Shown: positions 1 to 12,519 of the stretch, in pieces
How the letters are laid out: each line of letters begins with the position of its first letter
Numbering within the stretch: the stretch's first letter is position 1
Assembly (NCBI GenBank): GCA_037013685.1
Contig: CM072892.1
Coordinates: 1,178,001-1,242,000 of the forward strand
Direction of reading: 5' to 3'
DNA: 64,000 nucleotides
Origin: Acridotheres tristis
Lineage: Eukaryota > Chordata > Aves > Passeriformes > Sturnidae
Program-made: the position numbers and the translations under genes
Notes under the pieces: model-generated
What the model saw: only the letters and a program-made list of their open reading frames with translations
Database searches by the model: none
Told to the model about the DNA's origin: nothing

Positions 1-1679
1 TGGCAGAAAAGTTTTTAATTAAAATAAAAATATCCGGTTTGGAAGCCTGGGGGGTCGGATGAGTTTGGAAACTCGGGGAATGAAATTTTGGGATTGGGTT
101 TAGTGGCATCTCCAGCGTGGAACAAATGTGGGGCAAATATCCCAGAAATCCAGCAGGAATTGGGAATTCTGCACTCAATTAGAATTCAATTAGAATTAGA
201 ATTCAAGGCTGAACAGAAATCCGTTTTTTTCAAATAATCATTTCCATATTTGTTTTTATTTTTAAAAAATATTTCTATCAAAATTGTCAAACTTTCAAAG
301 CTCCGTTTTCTTTATTTTGGGGATTTTTTTTTCCCCCCTCCAGACTTCCTGAGATTTTTCCTGCAGCTACAAAAAAAAATCTCAGTTTGGTTTTTTTTTT
401 TCCCAACATTTCCCAAGTTTTGTCCAGGTTGGACATCCTGGGAATGTGGGAGGAATGGGAATGGGATTTAAGGTTTTTCCAACCCAGTCTGGAATTCCAT
501 AGAAACAAGAAAATAAATAACTGAAGGGTTTCTGTTTATTGAAATGGAATTTTCTGTCTGTTGAAAATTGATGCTGGATTCTCTGGAACAGCTTTGCCTG
601 TGCTTTATTCCACACCAGGCACTTTGTAAATTAAATTCCAGGATTTTTTTTGGGAATCTCCTGCCCTGTGCTGCTTAGGCTGAGTCCAGCTGATTTTCCA
701 GGGCCTGCCTCCTTTCTGTGTCAATACCATAAATATTAATTTTAAAAATTAAATTTTTTTTTTTTTAATTGAAATATTCCCAGCTTTAGCTCCGTGGAAA
801 AATTCCAGCTCAGACTGGGAGATTGGAGGTTGGGCCAATCCCAGGGATCTGAGGGAATCCAATTCATCCCCAAGGATCAATAACATTTATTTATCATTTG
901 CATTTGGGAAGGTAACGAACAAACAATTACATTTTAATTTGCATTTTGGGGAGAAAAATCCACGGATACTTCCAGAGGATTTCAGGCAGCATTGGAGGCG
1001 AATTCCCACTCGTTTTTGATGTTCTGCCATTCCCAAAACCTCCTCCAAAGCAGAGATTTCCATAAACTCCCCCCTGGCAGGAGTAATTCCAGCAGCCCAA
1101 GAGCAGCTCCATTGTATCAGAATTGTTTTGTCATTTTACATTCCTGGGAAATGCTGAGAAGAAAAATGGAAAAAATAAAAAAAAAAAACCACCAATTTTC
1201 TGGGATGAAACCATCCAGCTTCAGCCGGGAAAATGATTTTATTTTTCTTTTCCTTGCAAATAACAAGGTTTGGATAAATAGAGCAGCGTTTTCTCTGGAA
1301 AGAAATAATTGTGCTAAATGCCCACGTAAATGTTTGAGATGGGAAAACACACAACGGGAGATGATAAATCCCGGGAGTCAGAGCTCTCATGGAATGCAGC
1401 ATTGCTGTTCATTCCCTGGAAATGGCTTCTCAGGTGAGACAGGGAAGGGGAAATAACCCACAAATATTTGAGCTAGACCTTAATAAACCCTCAGCCACGG
1501 AAAATTGGAATGGCTGCATTTAATGGGATGTTGGAAATGTTTCCACAGGGTTGGGACATCCAGGTTCATTTTCCTGTGGCTTTCCCACTTTTAATCCCGT
1601 TATATCCCGGCTTTAGCTGCCTTGCCCTTGGGAATTGTCCCTTTCCACGGTTCCTGTAGGATCCTCCAGGTCCTGGAAG
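1..1679. other. Intergenic, nothing recognised
   Basis: AT-leaning sequence with T and A runs. All ORFs are short, overlapping and lack codon structure. No repeat family is recognised. Confidence 0.6.
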
Positions 1680-2030
1680 GTCACAGTTGTGTCACCCCAA
1701 ATTCTCCTCTCCAGGGGAACATTCCCAGCTGCTCCATCCCTGGTCAGATCCCAGCTGGAATTCTGCATCCATCCAGCCACTTCTATCTTTAAGTGTTCCT
1801 GGTTTTTTTTTTTCCTTCTTGCTCTCAGAAATTCCCTCTCTCCTGTGGGATCCTTCAGGCACTGTCACCCCAAATTCTCCTGTCCAGGGGAACATTCCCA
1901 GCTCTCCCAGCAGAGCTGCTCCATCCCTGTGACCATCCTGGATCCCTCCTGCAGCTCCAGCTCCTCCCTGTGCTGGATGCAGAATTCCAGCTGGGATCTC
2001 ACCTGGAAGGCAGGGGAGCAGAATCCCTGA
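1680..2030 (-). mobile_element. CR1 LINE fragment
   Basis: Reads on the minus strand as CR1 3' ORF-region sequence. On the plus strand the marks are ctccaggggaacattcccag, ctgtgctggatgcagaattcc and gggatctcacctgg. The segment around caccccaaattctcct is present twice (about 1692 and 1867), an internal duplication. Confidence 0.7.
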
Positions 2031-2164
2031 AGTTCTTGAATTCCTCCATGGAAATCCCACCCATTCCCAACCTCCTCATTCCCACATCCCATTCCTCAGC
2101 TCCCTCACGCTGTTCCAAATTAATCCCACCGAGGTAGCATCCAGCCTGGAAAAGAACTGGAATT

Positions 2165-2480
2165 GTGAAAAAAGGAAAGGAAAGGAAAGGAAAGGAAAGG
2201 AAAGGAAAGGAAAGGAAAGGAAAGGAAAGGAAAGGAAAGGAAAGGAAAGGAAAGGAAAGGAAAGGAAAGGAAAGGAAAGGAAAGGAAAGGAAAGGAAAGG
2301 AAAGGAAAGGAAAGGAAAGGAAAGGAAAGGAAAGGAAAGGAAAGGAAAGGAAAGGAAAGGAAAGGAAAGGAAAGGAAAGGAAAGGAAAGGGACAAAAGGA
2401 AAACGGACAAAGGAAAAGGGAAAAATGGAAAAGGGAAAAAGGAAAAGGAAAAAAGGAAAAGGGAAAAAGAAAAAAGATGT
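2165..2480. repeat. (GGAAA)n microsatellite, polypurine tract
   Basis: About 43 uninterrupted copies of ggaaa from about 2173 to 2389, then degenerate purine-rich copies to about 2475. The plus strand is pure purine for over 215 bp. Confidence 0.95.
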
Positions 2481-2614
2481 GTGATCTCGGCTCATTTTTA
2501 GGTTCTGGAAGGCACCAGGACACCATGGAGAGTGGGAATGACCTTCCTGCTCCTGCTGCTTGTCCAGCAATTCTGGATTTATTTTCTATTTGCTGCTTCC
2601 AGGCAAATATTCCA

Positions 2615-2705
2615 TGGCTGAGACTCCTCCCCACCCTCCCAGCCAGGAATTCCTTCCCAATATCCCACCCAAATCTCTCCTGGAGCCCCTTCAGGCCCTG
2701 AATTC
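2615..2705 (-). mobile_element. Short CR1 fragment
   Basis: caccctcccagccaggaatt and cttcccaatatcccacccaa match the same block of the full-length CR1 3' copies in this window. Confidence 0.6.
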
Positions 2706-5240
2706 CAACTGGAACTTTGGGAATCTCGTCCCTTTTATCCCTCATTTAGGACAGAAGTCACGTTGCTTTTCCCAGGACAGAATCCACCAGGATATTTTTA
2801 ATCTCATTTCCACTCCCTGATTTTTTTCCCATCTATTTTTCCTCACTGAACCCCCGTAGATGTAATTTGGAGCAGTGATGACATCACAGTGACGTCACAA
2901 CCCCCATACAAATTAAACAATCCCTGCTGGGCTCTGGAGGAGACCTGGCCTGACATCCTGGGACCTGGAAAAGGCCACGCCCAGGAATTTGGGGTAGGAT
3001 GGACTTGGCTATTTCCTAATTCTGTTTTCTTGGTGCCACCCGGTAAAATCCCACTAGAAACCGTTTTCCCAAGTTTGAAAGAAATCCCTGAAAAGCCAAA
3101 TGATGCCAATATCGTTCCCAGATTTTCCCCTGGAATATATTCCTCCAATTTTCTTACACAAATATGTTGGAATTTAGGATCCAAAATCTTGGAAAATAAA
3201 AATTCTGAGATGTTTTTTCCCTCTTCCCCATCATTTGCAATGTCAGAGAAAGGAATTCCACCTTGTTCCCTACAATTCCTGGCAGGAAGTTGGAGCCAGG
3301 TGGGAATTTTGTTCTCCTTTACCTTCTTAATTATTCCTAAAATTTTTTTCCTTGGATCTTTTAATTTCCTTTTCTGAGAAGCTTCGAACTCAGAGCTCGT
3401 CCTGGGCTGTGACAAAATAATTTCTTGGATTTTTTTCATGCTGAGGGAGGGATTAGAATTGCACAGGAAGGCAGAAATATTGGGAATTGTGTCAGTCTGA
3501 GGGAATGCTTGGCCCTTTATTTCAGGGACAATTTATGGGATGCTGTGGAGTGGGGGAATTTTTGTTGCTTCAGGAAATAACAGGAATTATCTATAATTTT
3601 TTATTTATTTGTTCCAAGCCCACTCTGGAGTGATAAGGAAAAGCCAGGAATTCTGGTCACACCTTCCTGGCCTTAGAAATCCTAAAAAACTCGAGGAATT
3701 TCACAAAAATATGGAGAAAAAAAAGCACATTTTATCCTCTTATTTCTCCTTTTAATTCCCTCTGCTGAGGTCATCACGAGGCTGAATTAATGGATGCTTT
3801 TATCCCTTTCCCTTTGATTTAAAAAACAAAATCTCCAGCAAGTAAAAAAAAAAAAAACCAAAAAAAAATCTATTTTTTTAATAAAAATCCCGTTTAGTCC
3901 TGGTTTATTGATGAGCCCTGCAATTCCTGCTGATCCATGAGCTGTCTCCAGCCTCAGCCTGCTCAGCAGAAATAAAAGTAGGAATCTGTCATTAAAACAT
4001 TTTAAACATTTTGCTGAGTCCCACTGAAAATTGGCTGGGAAAAAAAAAAAAAAAAAATCTTTCCCTAGCAGGGATTTTCCTTTGGGAATTTAGCAGCAGG
4101 GAAGGGAAATGCTGCAATACCTCAGGCACACAATCCAATAAAATTTTGGGAATTTTCACTTTTCTCTGCCTGGTCCATTTGAGAAGAAGCTCAGGAAAAA
4201 AAAAGTTTGTTTTTTTTTTTTTAAACTATGAATTTAAAAAAAGTATCACGATTACAGATACAAATCGTAAAAATAAAGCCACGGAAAAAAAAAATCTGTT
4301 TTCTTCCTTCTTGCAAAAAAATCCCTTCAACAAGAAAAAGGATTCTCTCTCCAAAAGTGAACTAAAAAAGGCTGAGTTAGGAACTGACTGAAATAATTGT
4401 TGTACGTTTGTTTTGTTATTATGAAAGTTAAGAAAGGGAAAGAAAAATAGTCTAAAAAATCATATTCTAAATTTGGTTTTTTCCCCTTTGTTTGTGTAGT
4501 TAATAAATTTGTTTTTTACACCCTCTTAAGTTTTAAACCTGCCTTGCTTTTGCTCCTAATTCTGTCTCACAACAAAAAAATAAACATATTTAAATTAGCA
4601 AATCAAAACGAAAACATTATTTAGTACGTTGGCCAAAAACCAGAATTAAATGAAACCCAACCAGGGAGGGATGGATTTTCTCTTTCCATCCTCTCTACAA
4701 TTCCCTCTCTGGCTCTCCCGGGCTCTGGGAGTTGTGCCTGTCCCGGTGCTGATGCAAAGGCAGCGAGGATTCACCAATTCCTGCAATTCCAGCGATTCCC
4801 GGGCTCTCCTCCACCTGGGAAAATCCAAATTGGAGCAGTTTGGGGATCACTGCTTGGGGTCCCTCTTTTTAATGAAGAGAACTTTGTGGGGAGCTCCAAG
4901 CAGGGAATATTCCCAAATCCAGGACTCAGCAGGACCCTGGACACCATCCCAGGGGCAGCAATTGTGTCCACGAAAGAATTCCCAATTTTCCAGCCTGTAA
5001 CCATCCCCTGGAAGCCCTCGGAGCTGTGTAGGATTCTGTCACCAATCCCTGAGGATAAACCTGGAATATCAGAGCCTGGCTGGGAGTTTGGATCAGAATC
5101 TCTGCCTGCAGTGGGGTTGGGCTGGAAATTTCCCGGGATTTGAAGTTGGGTTTTTCCAGGAATGCAGAGGGAATTCTCAGGGAGTTCAGATTCCCCAACT
5201 GTGACCATCCCTTGGAGCCAACAAATTGTCCCTCTCCAGA
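2706..5240. other. Intergenic, no gene
   Basis: Apart from the CRE pair, this is unique-looking sequence with several A/T homopolymers (near 3846, 4040 and 4210). The ORFs of 162 and 198 codons on opposite strands overlap and show no domain. Confidence 0.55.
2879..2897. promoter_or_regulatory. Tandem CRE/ATF-like sites
   Basis: TGACATCA at 2879-2886 and the perfect palindromic CRE TGACGTCA at 2890-2897, start-to-start 11 bp, about one helical turn. The surrounding sequence is unique-looking and far downstream of MDGA2. Activity is inferred from the motif only. Confidence 0.4.
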
Positions 5241-5244
5241 CTGC

Positions 5245-5395
5245 ATGCTCTTAATAATAATAATTAATATAATTAATTAAAATTTCATTAATTCAACTAA
5301 TAGATATTAATAACACTGATGTTACTAATAATGATACGGAATGCTAATAACTAAAGTGATAGTTAGAATAATTTATAATAAGTAGATCCAGGATT
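5245..5395. repeat. AT-rich low-complexity stretch
   Basis: taataataattaatataatt-type sequence with few G or C, just before a minus-strand CR1 3' end. Confidence 0.75.
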
Positions 5396-5481
5396 CTAAT
5401 AATTCCAATAACTGACCTGTAGTGTGGCAAGCTCTTCCCAATACACATTTCCATAGTCTTTTCCAATGGAATAATTCATGG

Positions 5482-5885
5482 AAAATCATGGAATCATTAA
5501 AATTGGAAAAGACCAGGCAGGGACACTTCCCACTGTCCCCAAAGTCCAACCTGGCCCTGGGCACTGCCAGGGATCCAGCCCAGCCAGGAATTCCTTCCAT
5601 AAATCCAACCTAAATTCATCCTTTTCCTTCTAAAAGCCATTCCCTGGGTCCTGTCCCTCCATCCCTTGTCCCCAGTCCCTCTCCAGCTCTCCTGGAGCCC
5701 CTTTAGGTGCCCTCAGCTCTCCCTGGATCCTTCTCCTCTCCAGGGGAACATTCCCAGCTCTCCCAGCCTTTCCCAGCAGAGCTCTTCCATCCCTTGGATC
5801 ATCCTGGTGCCTCCTCTGGAATTCATTCCAACACCTCCAGGTCCTCCCTGTGCTGTGGAGAGGCTGGAAAAGCCTGGAAATATCT
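5482..5885 (-). mobile_element. CR1 LINE, 3' end
   Basis: Begins at the CR1 3' terminus (gaaaatcatggaatcatt), then gacacttcccactgtcccc, ccaacctggccctgggcact and ctccaggggaacattcccag, ending near gtcctccctgtgctg. About 400 bp, 5'-truncated. Confidence 0.85.
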
Positions 5886-5959
5886 TGTCCTAAAAGCAAA
5901 ATATTTCTCAGCACAATTCAGAGTCATCCTACGGCATCATTGGAAAAAAATCAGGGAAT

Positions 5960-6075
5960 ATTCTGTGCTGGGTGCTCCGGGATGGCTCTGCTGGAGCAGG
6001 GAGCTGGGACCAGATCATCCACTGGGGTCTCTTCCAAACAGAACCATTCCATGAATTCTCTTGCCATGATTTCAC
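5960..6075 (+). mobile_element. CR1 LINE, 3' end
   Basis: gggatggctctgctggagca, then a tctcttccaaacagaaccat terminus and ccatgattt repeats. It matches the 3' end of the copy at 38690-39275. Confidence 0.65.
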
Positions 6076-6079
6076 CTCC

Positions 6080-7205
6080 TGGCACGAGGATCCCTCACTG
6101 CACCTCCTCTCCCAGGAAGATCCAGCTCACCCACCAGAGCAGGCTGGACACGAGGTGTTCCAACTTATCCCTCTCAGCCTGACCAGAAGTGGTGAGGAAA
6201 ACCTGGATGAAGCTGCCAGCAGACGGATTTCCCAGGAAACTCGGCCATGGAATGATGGAGGCAGAGCCACACTCACAGATGTGAGCTGGAGAGTTCCTCC
6301 ATGGAGCCCGTGGGGGATTGGGGTGACCCCACTGGGTCCCCAAATCTGGGCCATCCATGGGGAAAAATCCCAGCAGTGGGGAAAAATCAGGTCGGAAAAA
6401 AAATCCTGTTCCAATATTTAAAGAAGAAATTCCTCCTGGTGTCCAACCTGGCACAGATTGTGGCCATTCCTTCTTTTCCTGTTAAAAAAAATCCACCCAG
6501 GAATGTCCTTGCTGGGCAGGGCCTCGTGTCAGAGGTTTATAAAAAAACCCTGATTCCCATTGGGAATGCATCACCCATTCCCTGACAACATTCCTGCCTT
6601 TATCCACCACAAATAAAAATTCCTGCCTGGTTACTCACGTGAAAAATAAACTTGTGCTGGGAGGAGAAATTCCCTGAGTGAAGAGCAGATTAAACCCTGC
6701 GATCACCTGGATCGTAACAGGAACGTCACAGCCCATTAAACCCCACTGGGAATCCCCAAAATCCGCTTCCCTGGCGGGCAGGACGTGGAAATCTTTCATT
6801 CTGTGCTGGAGGAGGAGAAGCTGTTCCGTGCCAGGGGACACCCAGGGGCAGGAGTGGCAGAGCTGGCCCCGACAATCCCCATTAGTTCCACTGGGACAGA
6901 AACTCCTGCAAATGTGCCAAAGCACCCGGAAAATGGGAACAAGGACACCTGGCAGCGATCCCAGAGCAGCAGCAAGGACAACCTGCACAGCCACCCCATC
7001 CCGAGGGAAATTCCTGCTGCTTCAGCTTTTCCCAGGCAGGAGGAGCTCAGGCAGCTGTGCCTGGAGGGGAATTCTTTAATTCCTTCCTGGCAATTCCCTG
7101 GAGGCAGGAGATGGGATCCTCAGCACAGATCCCACGGGTTCAGAGAGGTTTAGGGCAAGGAAAGGCTTTGGGTGGGAGGTGATGGAGAGGACAAATCCCA
7201 AGCCA
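6080..7205. other. Intergenic, unrecognised
   Basis: GC-moderate sequence. The ORFs around 6635-7150 (up to 133 codons) overlap on both strands and match nothing I know. No splice structure is evident. Confidence 0.5.
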
Positions 7206-7209
7206 AGGA

Positions 7210-7430
7210 GGATGATGGGATGGGATGGGATAATGGGATGGGATAATGGGATGGGGTAATGGGATGGGATGGGATAATGGGATGGGATAATGGGATAATG
7301 GGATGGGATAATGGGATAATGGGATGGGATAATGGGATAATGGGATGGGATAATGGGATAATGGGATGGGATGGGATAATGGGATGGGATGGGATAATGG
7401 GATGGGATGGGATAATGGGATGGGATGGAT
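7210..7430. repeat. (GGGATAAT / GGGAT)n microsatellite
   Basis: Irregular repeats of gggatgggat and gggataat over about 220 bp. A minus-strand CR1 3' end follows at 7488, so the array sits at a CR1 tail. Confidence 0.9.
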
Positions 7431-7487
7431 TTCAACAGAATCTCAGCGGGATTGGGGGTGGGTTTGGGATGTGCACCTTAAACATCG

Positions 7488-7740
7488 TAGGATCATGGAA
7501 TGGTTTGGATGGAAGGGACCTTAAAGTGTCACCCCTGCCACGGCAGGGACACCTCCCACTGTCCCCATGTCCAACCTGGCCTTGGGCACTGCCAGGGATC
7601 CAGGGGCAGCCACAGCTGCTCTGGGAATTCCAGCCCAGCCAGGAATTCCCAATTCCCAACATCCCATCCATCCCTGCCCTCTGGCACTGGGAGCCATTCC
7701 CTGTGTCCTGTCCCTCCATCCCTTGGAAATCCTCTCTCCA
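7488..7740 (-). mobile_element. CR1 LINE, 3' end
   Basis: Starts taggatcatggaatggtttg, the classic CR1 terminus, then gggacctta, cacctcccactgtccccatg and caacctggccttgggcactg. 5'-truncated at about 7740. Confidence 0.88.
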
Positions 7741-7769
7741 TCTTCCCTGCACTGCCCCTTCCACAAAGT

Positions 7770-8440
7770 TGATAGTGTCACTTCCAGGAGGTTAAAAATG
7801 TCCCTCCAAGTAATTAAAAATCTCCCTTCCAAGGGACCAAGATTGTCCCTACCAGGAATTAAAATTGTCCCTTCAAGGGGTTAAAAATATCCTTTCCAAA
7901 GGGTCAGGAGTGTCCCTTCCAGAGGTTAAAAATTACCCTTCAAGTAATTAATAATGTGCCTTCCAAGAGTTAACAACGTCCCTTCTAAGGGTTGATAATG
8001 TCCCTTCCAGGGGATCAGAATTGTCCCTTCCAAGGGTTAAAAATATCCCTTCCAGGGGTTAAAAATGTCCCTTCAAGGAATTAATAATGTCCTTCCAGGG
8101 GACCAAAATTGTCCCTTCCAAGGGTTAAAAATGTCCCTTCCAAGGGTTAAAAATGTTCCATCCGAGGGTTAAAAATATCCCTTCCAAGGAGTCACTAGTG
8201 TCACTTCCAGGAGGTTAAAAATGTCCCTTCAAAGGGTTAAAAAAGTCCCTTCAAGGAATTAATAACGTCCCTTTCAAAGAGTGAATAATGCCAGTTTTCG
8301 AGGGGTTAAAAATGTCCCTTTCAGGGATGAATATTGTCCCCTCCAAGGGTTAAAAATGTCCCTTTCAGGGATCAATATTGTCCCCTCCAAGGGTTAAAAA
8401 TGTCCCCTCCAAGGGTTAAAAATGTCCCTTCCAGGGTCAA
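7770..8440. repeat. About 22-bp minisatellite
   Basis: About 28 diverged copies of ttaaaaatgtcccttccaag with ggg or gga. Unit length and bases vary strongly, suggesting an older array than the others. Confidence 0.88.
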
Positions 8441-8444
8441 TAAC

Positions 8445-9295
8445 GCCCTGAGCCTTCTTTCTCCTCGCAGAAAATTTGCAACGGGACAAATCCCAACCCT
8501 TTATTTTTGCTACAATGGAAAAAAAACATTCCAAAACTTGCTCCTAAATCATTTTCACTGCTAATGGGTGGGGATTGAGGCACCGAGAAAGCCCAGCTGG
8601 GGTTAAACCAGCGCCTAAAGCTCTTCCTAACTGGAATGCTGGAATTCATTCCCTGCTGCCTGGGAACAAACAGGAATATTGATACGGACCTAAAGCTGGG
8701 GGGATCGAGCACTCGAGAGACAAGAAAGGCTTTGATTTGATTGGAAAAAAAAAAAATCAAGATTAATTAAAGAGATTTCTTTATCAGGACACGTGATGGA
8801 AAGGCAATTCCCCCTGGATTCGGTCCGGGGAATATCGGGGGATCGTGTGGGGAACGCGGATCCCGGGGAGTTTGCTCAGTTTTGGGGATATCGAGGCTGC
8901 TGAGAGGAGCTTGGGATGCAAATTTGGGAATAACAGCGCTGTGGGAGCGATGGCAAAGCTCGGTGGGACACGGGGGGGGATGGCAGCGGGTCCCAGCAGG
9001 ATCTTCCACCCTGGAGAATAAAATCCTCCAGAAAAAATCCAGGGAAATAGGAGGATTCTGGGATTTTCACCTTTTTTTTTCTCCAAAGTGGGGTTGTCTC
9101 CGTGGGCTGGGGGTGGCTGCAGGACTCCAGGTGTCCCAAAACCACGTGGGAAAGCTGCCAGGAATTGCTGGTGGAGGCAGAATTCCCAGCAAAAAGGGCT
9201 CTGGATGCTCAGGGAGCTCTTGTTCCTGCAGGTGTTAACCTTGGAAATGTTTGGGTGATGCCATGGCTGCAGCACGGAGCCTAAAAATCCTTTGG
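8445..9295. other. Intergenic, unrecognised
   Basis: Unique-looking sequence between the 22-bp array and a CR1 copy. The 226-codon minus ORF over it is mostly CR1 shadow. Confidence 0.5.
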
Positions 9296-9690
9296 GGAGC
9301 AAATGGAGAGGACTGGGATCATCTGAGGGATGGAGCAGCTCGGCTGGGAGAGCTGGGAATGTTCCCCTGGAGAGGAGAAGGATCCAGGGAGAGCTGAGGG
9401 CACCTAAAGGGGCTCCAGGAGAGCTGGAGAGGGACTGGGGACAAGGGATGGAGGGACAGGACACAGGGAATGGCTTTTAGATGGAAAAGGGGAGATTTGG
9501 GTTGGAAATTGGGAATTGGGAATTCCTGGCTGGGCTGGAATTGCCAGATTTGCTGTGGCTGCCCCTGGATCCCTGGGATGTCCAAGGCCAGGTTGGACAT
9601 TGGGACAGTGGGAGGTGTCCCTGCCCATGGAATTGGATGGGATTTAAGATCCTTCCAACCCCAACCATTCCACAATTCTATTCTATTCCA
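9296..9690 (+). mobile_element. CR1 LINE, 3' end
   Basis: gatccagggagagctgaggg, gaggtgtccctgcccatgga and ccttccaaccccaaccattc, with a final attctattcta tail. About 395 bp. Confidence 0.88.
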
Positions 9691-10271
9691 CTCAGTTCCA
9701 TGTTTTACACAAGAAAGTCTCTGCCTGTGGGATTTTCTAGGAAATAAGTTGGGAAAAGCAGCCAGACAAAGCAGAGGGCCGTGGTTTGTCCTGTCCATCG
9801 AGGAAAACTTGGGAACAAAAGTTTTTGTGCAGCTGAGGGATTCCTTCTGCACTGTGGGAAACACGGATAGTCATTCCCACGCCTTTCCCAGACCCTCCCA
9901 CATTTCCCAGAGCCCTCCCAGTTCCTCTTCTGCAAAATCTCCCTGAATCCTTCCCACATCCCTTTCCTCCCTCTCCCTGCAGATGCCAAAGGGAGAAAAT
10001 CCCTGGAGCAGGAGCCCTGCCAGGATTCTGGAGCATGGAATGGCTTTGGAAGGTGGTGCTGGAGTCATTAGGGTGCCTGATTAACACCTCATTAGCGCTG
10101 TAATTAGCAGTGCCCGATCCTCAGCTAATCCTCAGCTCCTGATGGAGGCTGGGCGCTGATTCCAGGAGGCTGGCAGCAAAAAAAAAAAAAAAAAAAAGGG
10201 GAAAAAAATTATGGTAATAAAACTCCAAGGGATTCTCACCTTTCCATGGTGAGAATATTCCCTAATATCCT

Positions 10272-10472
10272 TTAATTCAGGTTTCCCGGGATTGGAGATT
10301 CCAGCATTTTCAGGGAATTCCAATGAATTCCAGACTGGTTAATTCAGGTTTCCCGGGATTGGAGATTCCAGCATTTTCAGGGCATTCCATTGAATTCCAG
10401 ACTGGTTAATTCAGGGATTCCGGGATTGGAGATTCCAGCATTTTCAGGGAATTCCAATGAATTCCAGACTGG
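10272..10472. repeat. 67-bp triplicate
   Basis: Three copies starting at 10272, 10339 and 10406, exact 67-bp spacing, unit starting ttaattcaggtttcccggga and ending gaattccagactgg. It runs directly into the 3' end of a minus-strand CR1 fragment. Confidence 0.93.
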
Positions 10473-10590
10473 TTTGGGTCCCAAGGGACCTTCAATCCCA
10501 TCCCACCCCTGCCATGGACTCCTCCCATTATCCCAATCCAACCTGGCCTTGGACAATTCCAGAGCTCCAGGGGCAAATCCTGAGCCATGA
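10455..10590 (-). mobile_element. CR1 LINE, 3' end fragment
   Basis: Terminus gactggtttgggtcccaagg, then ccatcccacccctgccatgg and ccaacctggccttggacaat. It borders the 67-bp triplicate. Confidence 0.8.
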
Positions 10591-10599
10591 CCTCCCCCT

Positions 10600-12515
10600 C
10601 CAAGCATTTTTCCTGGCTGGATTTTTGGTGACCACTACAAATCCTCTCCACCCTGGAAATATTCCCAACAAACTCACATTCCCTAGGGAGCAGAAGAAAA
10701 AAAAAAAAATCCATTATCCAGTGCCTCATTCCTAAAAAAAAAAAACACCTCACCTCCAAATGGTTCCTGTGATCCCAACTGCCCTTCAAGCCCCTTGGAA
10801 ATGGGACACACATTTCAAGATGTATTAAAATGAAAGGCCTGAGATCCTGCAAAAATCAATTCCCAGGAGGTTGTGTAATCCTTGTTCCCTGAGGAATTAG
10901 GCTGGAAATGTCAAGGATTAATGAACACAGCAAAGCTACAAATTTTTGCTGCATCCCAAAGAAACTGGGATTTAGATCCCTCCTCAAAATGTCATTTTAC
11001 AGCTATTTTTTATTAATTTTCACTGCATAATTAAGCAATGTGAGAGAAGCATTGTGTCGTGGCGGGATTAAAGGGAATAATGGGGATTAGGAAAGGCCTG
11101 GAGCCACTCCAGTAATACTTTAATCCTTGCAAATACACCCCTGGCCTCCTGGCAGTGAAAAATAAAATAAAATAAAATAAGGCAACGTGCCAAAAAAAAA
11201 AAAACCCTCCAACACGAATAAAAAAATATTCCCAAGGGAGATAAATCTGACATTCCTGGCAGTGCTACATCCAGAGAGCAGGAATATCTGAACTCCACAA
11301 AAACAACCAATGGATCAGGAGCAGGAATTGATTTATCCATGCATTTTACAGGCCAGGCTCGATCCCAACTCCTTTTATCCCAAATTGGTTCTGTTTCCAC
11401 AGATCATGTGTCCAAAAATCTGTTAAAATCTATCCCAAAGACAGACTGGCTAATTCTGGTTTGGCTTGGAATTTTTTAGGAAAGCCAGGCCAAAATCAAA
11501 CTTTTTTTTTTTTTTTCTGACATGATTGTGTGACCCAACTTCCACAAATCTTTATGGAATTGGGTGGGATGGGAACAGAGAGAAGTTCGAGTCTTGGGGT
11601 GTAAATCCAATTTATTTGTTAGAATAAATCCAATTTATTTGTTATAATTCCAAGGGGAGGTTGGGCAGGGCTTGGAGCTACCTGGGATTGTGGAAGGGGT
11701 CCCTGGCCATGGGCAAGCTGAGCTTGAAGGTCTTTTCCAACCCAAATCCTCAGGGATTCTGTGATTCCAGCAGAAATGTGGATAACACAGGCTGTGCTCA
11801 CACCCATGGGATGTGCCCTGGGGTCTCTTCCAGGCCCGATGTGGAGCCAAAATTGAATTTCCATGAGAAAGGTGGAGCAGATCAATGGAATTGAAGAAAG
11901 TTCTCCAGCCCTGAATATCCCAGGGCTGGGATAATGGCCTGTGGAATGACTTCAGGTTGTGAGATCCAATGGGATAATGGGATATTTTAGGCTGAAAAAG
12001 AGGAGATGGGAAAGTTCCTTTTTTTAAGGTGTAAATTCCGGTGTGTTGCTGTTTTGTCACCCCCTGTGGAGAGCAAGACTCGTCTGGGAACTCTGAGTTT
12101 TCCCTCAGGAATTCACTGGGATATGGGGGCACACTGACTCGTGTTTTCCTGTCTCCCTATTTCCTGGTTTCCCTGCCCTTTTCCATCCTGGGAAAAGCCT
12201 CCATGATTTCCCACCACGGGAAAAAAATTCCAGAGGAATTTTCCGTGGTGGAAAATCACGGAGGTTTTTTTCCACGATGGAAAAGGGCAGGGAAAGCAGG
12301 GAACAAGGAAACACAGGAAAACACCCCAAGGAGCAAAGAGGGTTCTCTTCATTTCCATGGCCTCGTTTCAGCCACGGGAAAATTCCTGACGGGATCCAGG
12401 AGGGTTTGTCCCCACAGAGACCAACAGGGACAGTGGCAGCAGGGCTGGGATTGTCCCCTGGGCTGGCACTGCTGGGACACCTCCAGTCCTGGGGACAGAC
12501 TGGGAATCCCCAGGT
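10600..12515. other. Intergenic, no gene
   Basis: Includes A runs (10687, 10733 and 11190), one CR1 fragment and AT-rich parts. An inverted near-repeat of ttttccatcctgggaaaagc-type words at 12170-12300 could form imperfect hairpins. No coding signal. Confidence 0.5.
11650..11770 (+). mobile_element. CR1 LINE, 3' end fragment
   Basis: gggcagggcttggagctacc, then gaaggtcttttccaacccaa and the gattctgtgattcc terminus. Confidence 0.75.
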
Positions 12516-12519
12516 ACAG

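Noticed and set aside
1999..2745. 248-codon and 178-codon ORFs of SFPFL or KGKER repeats
   Set aside because: They are translations of the (GGAAA)n microsatellite.
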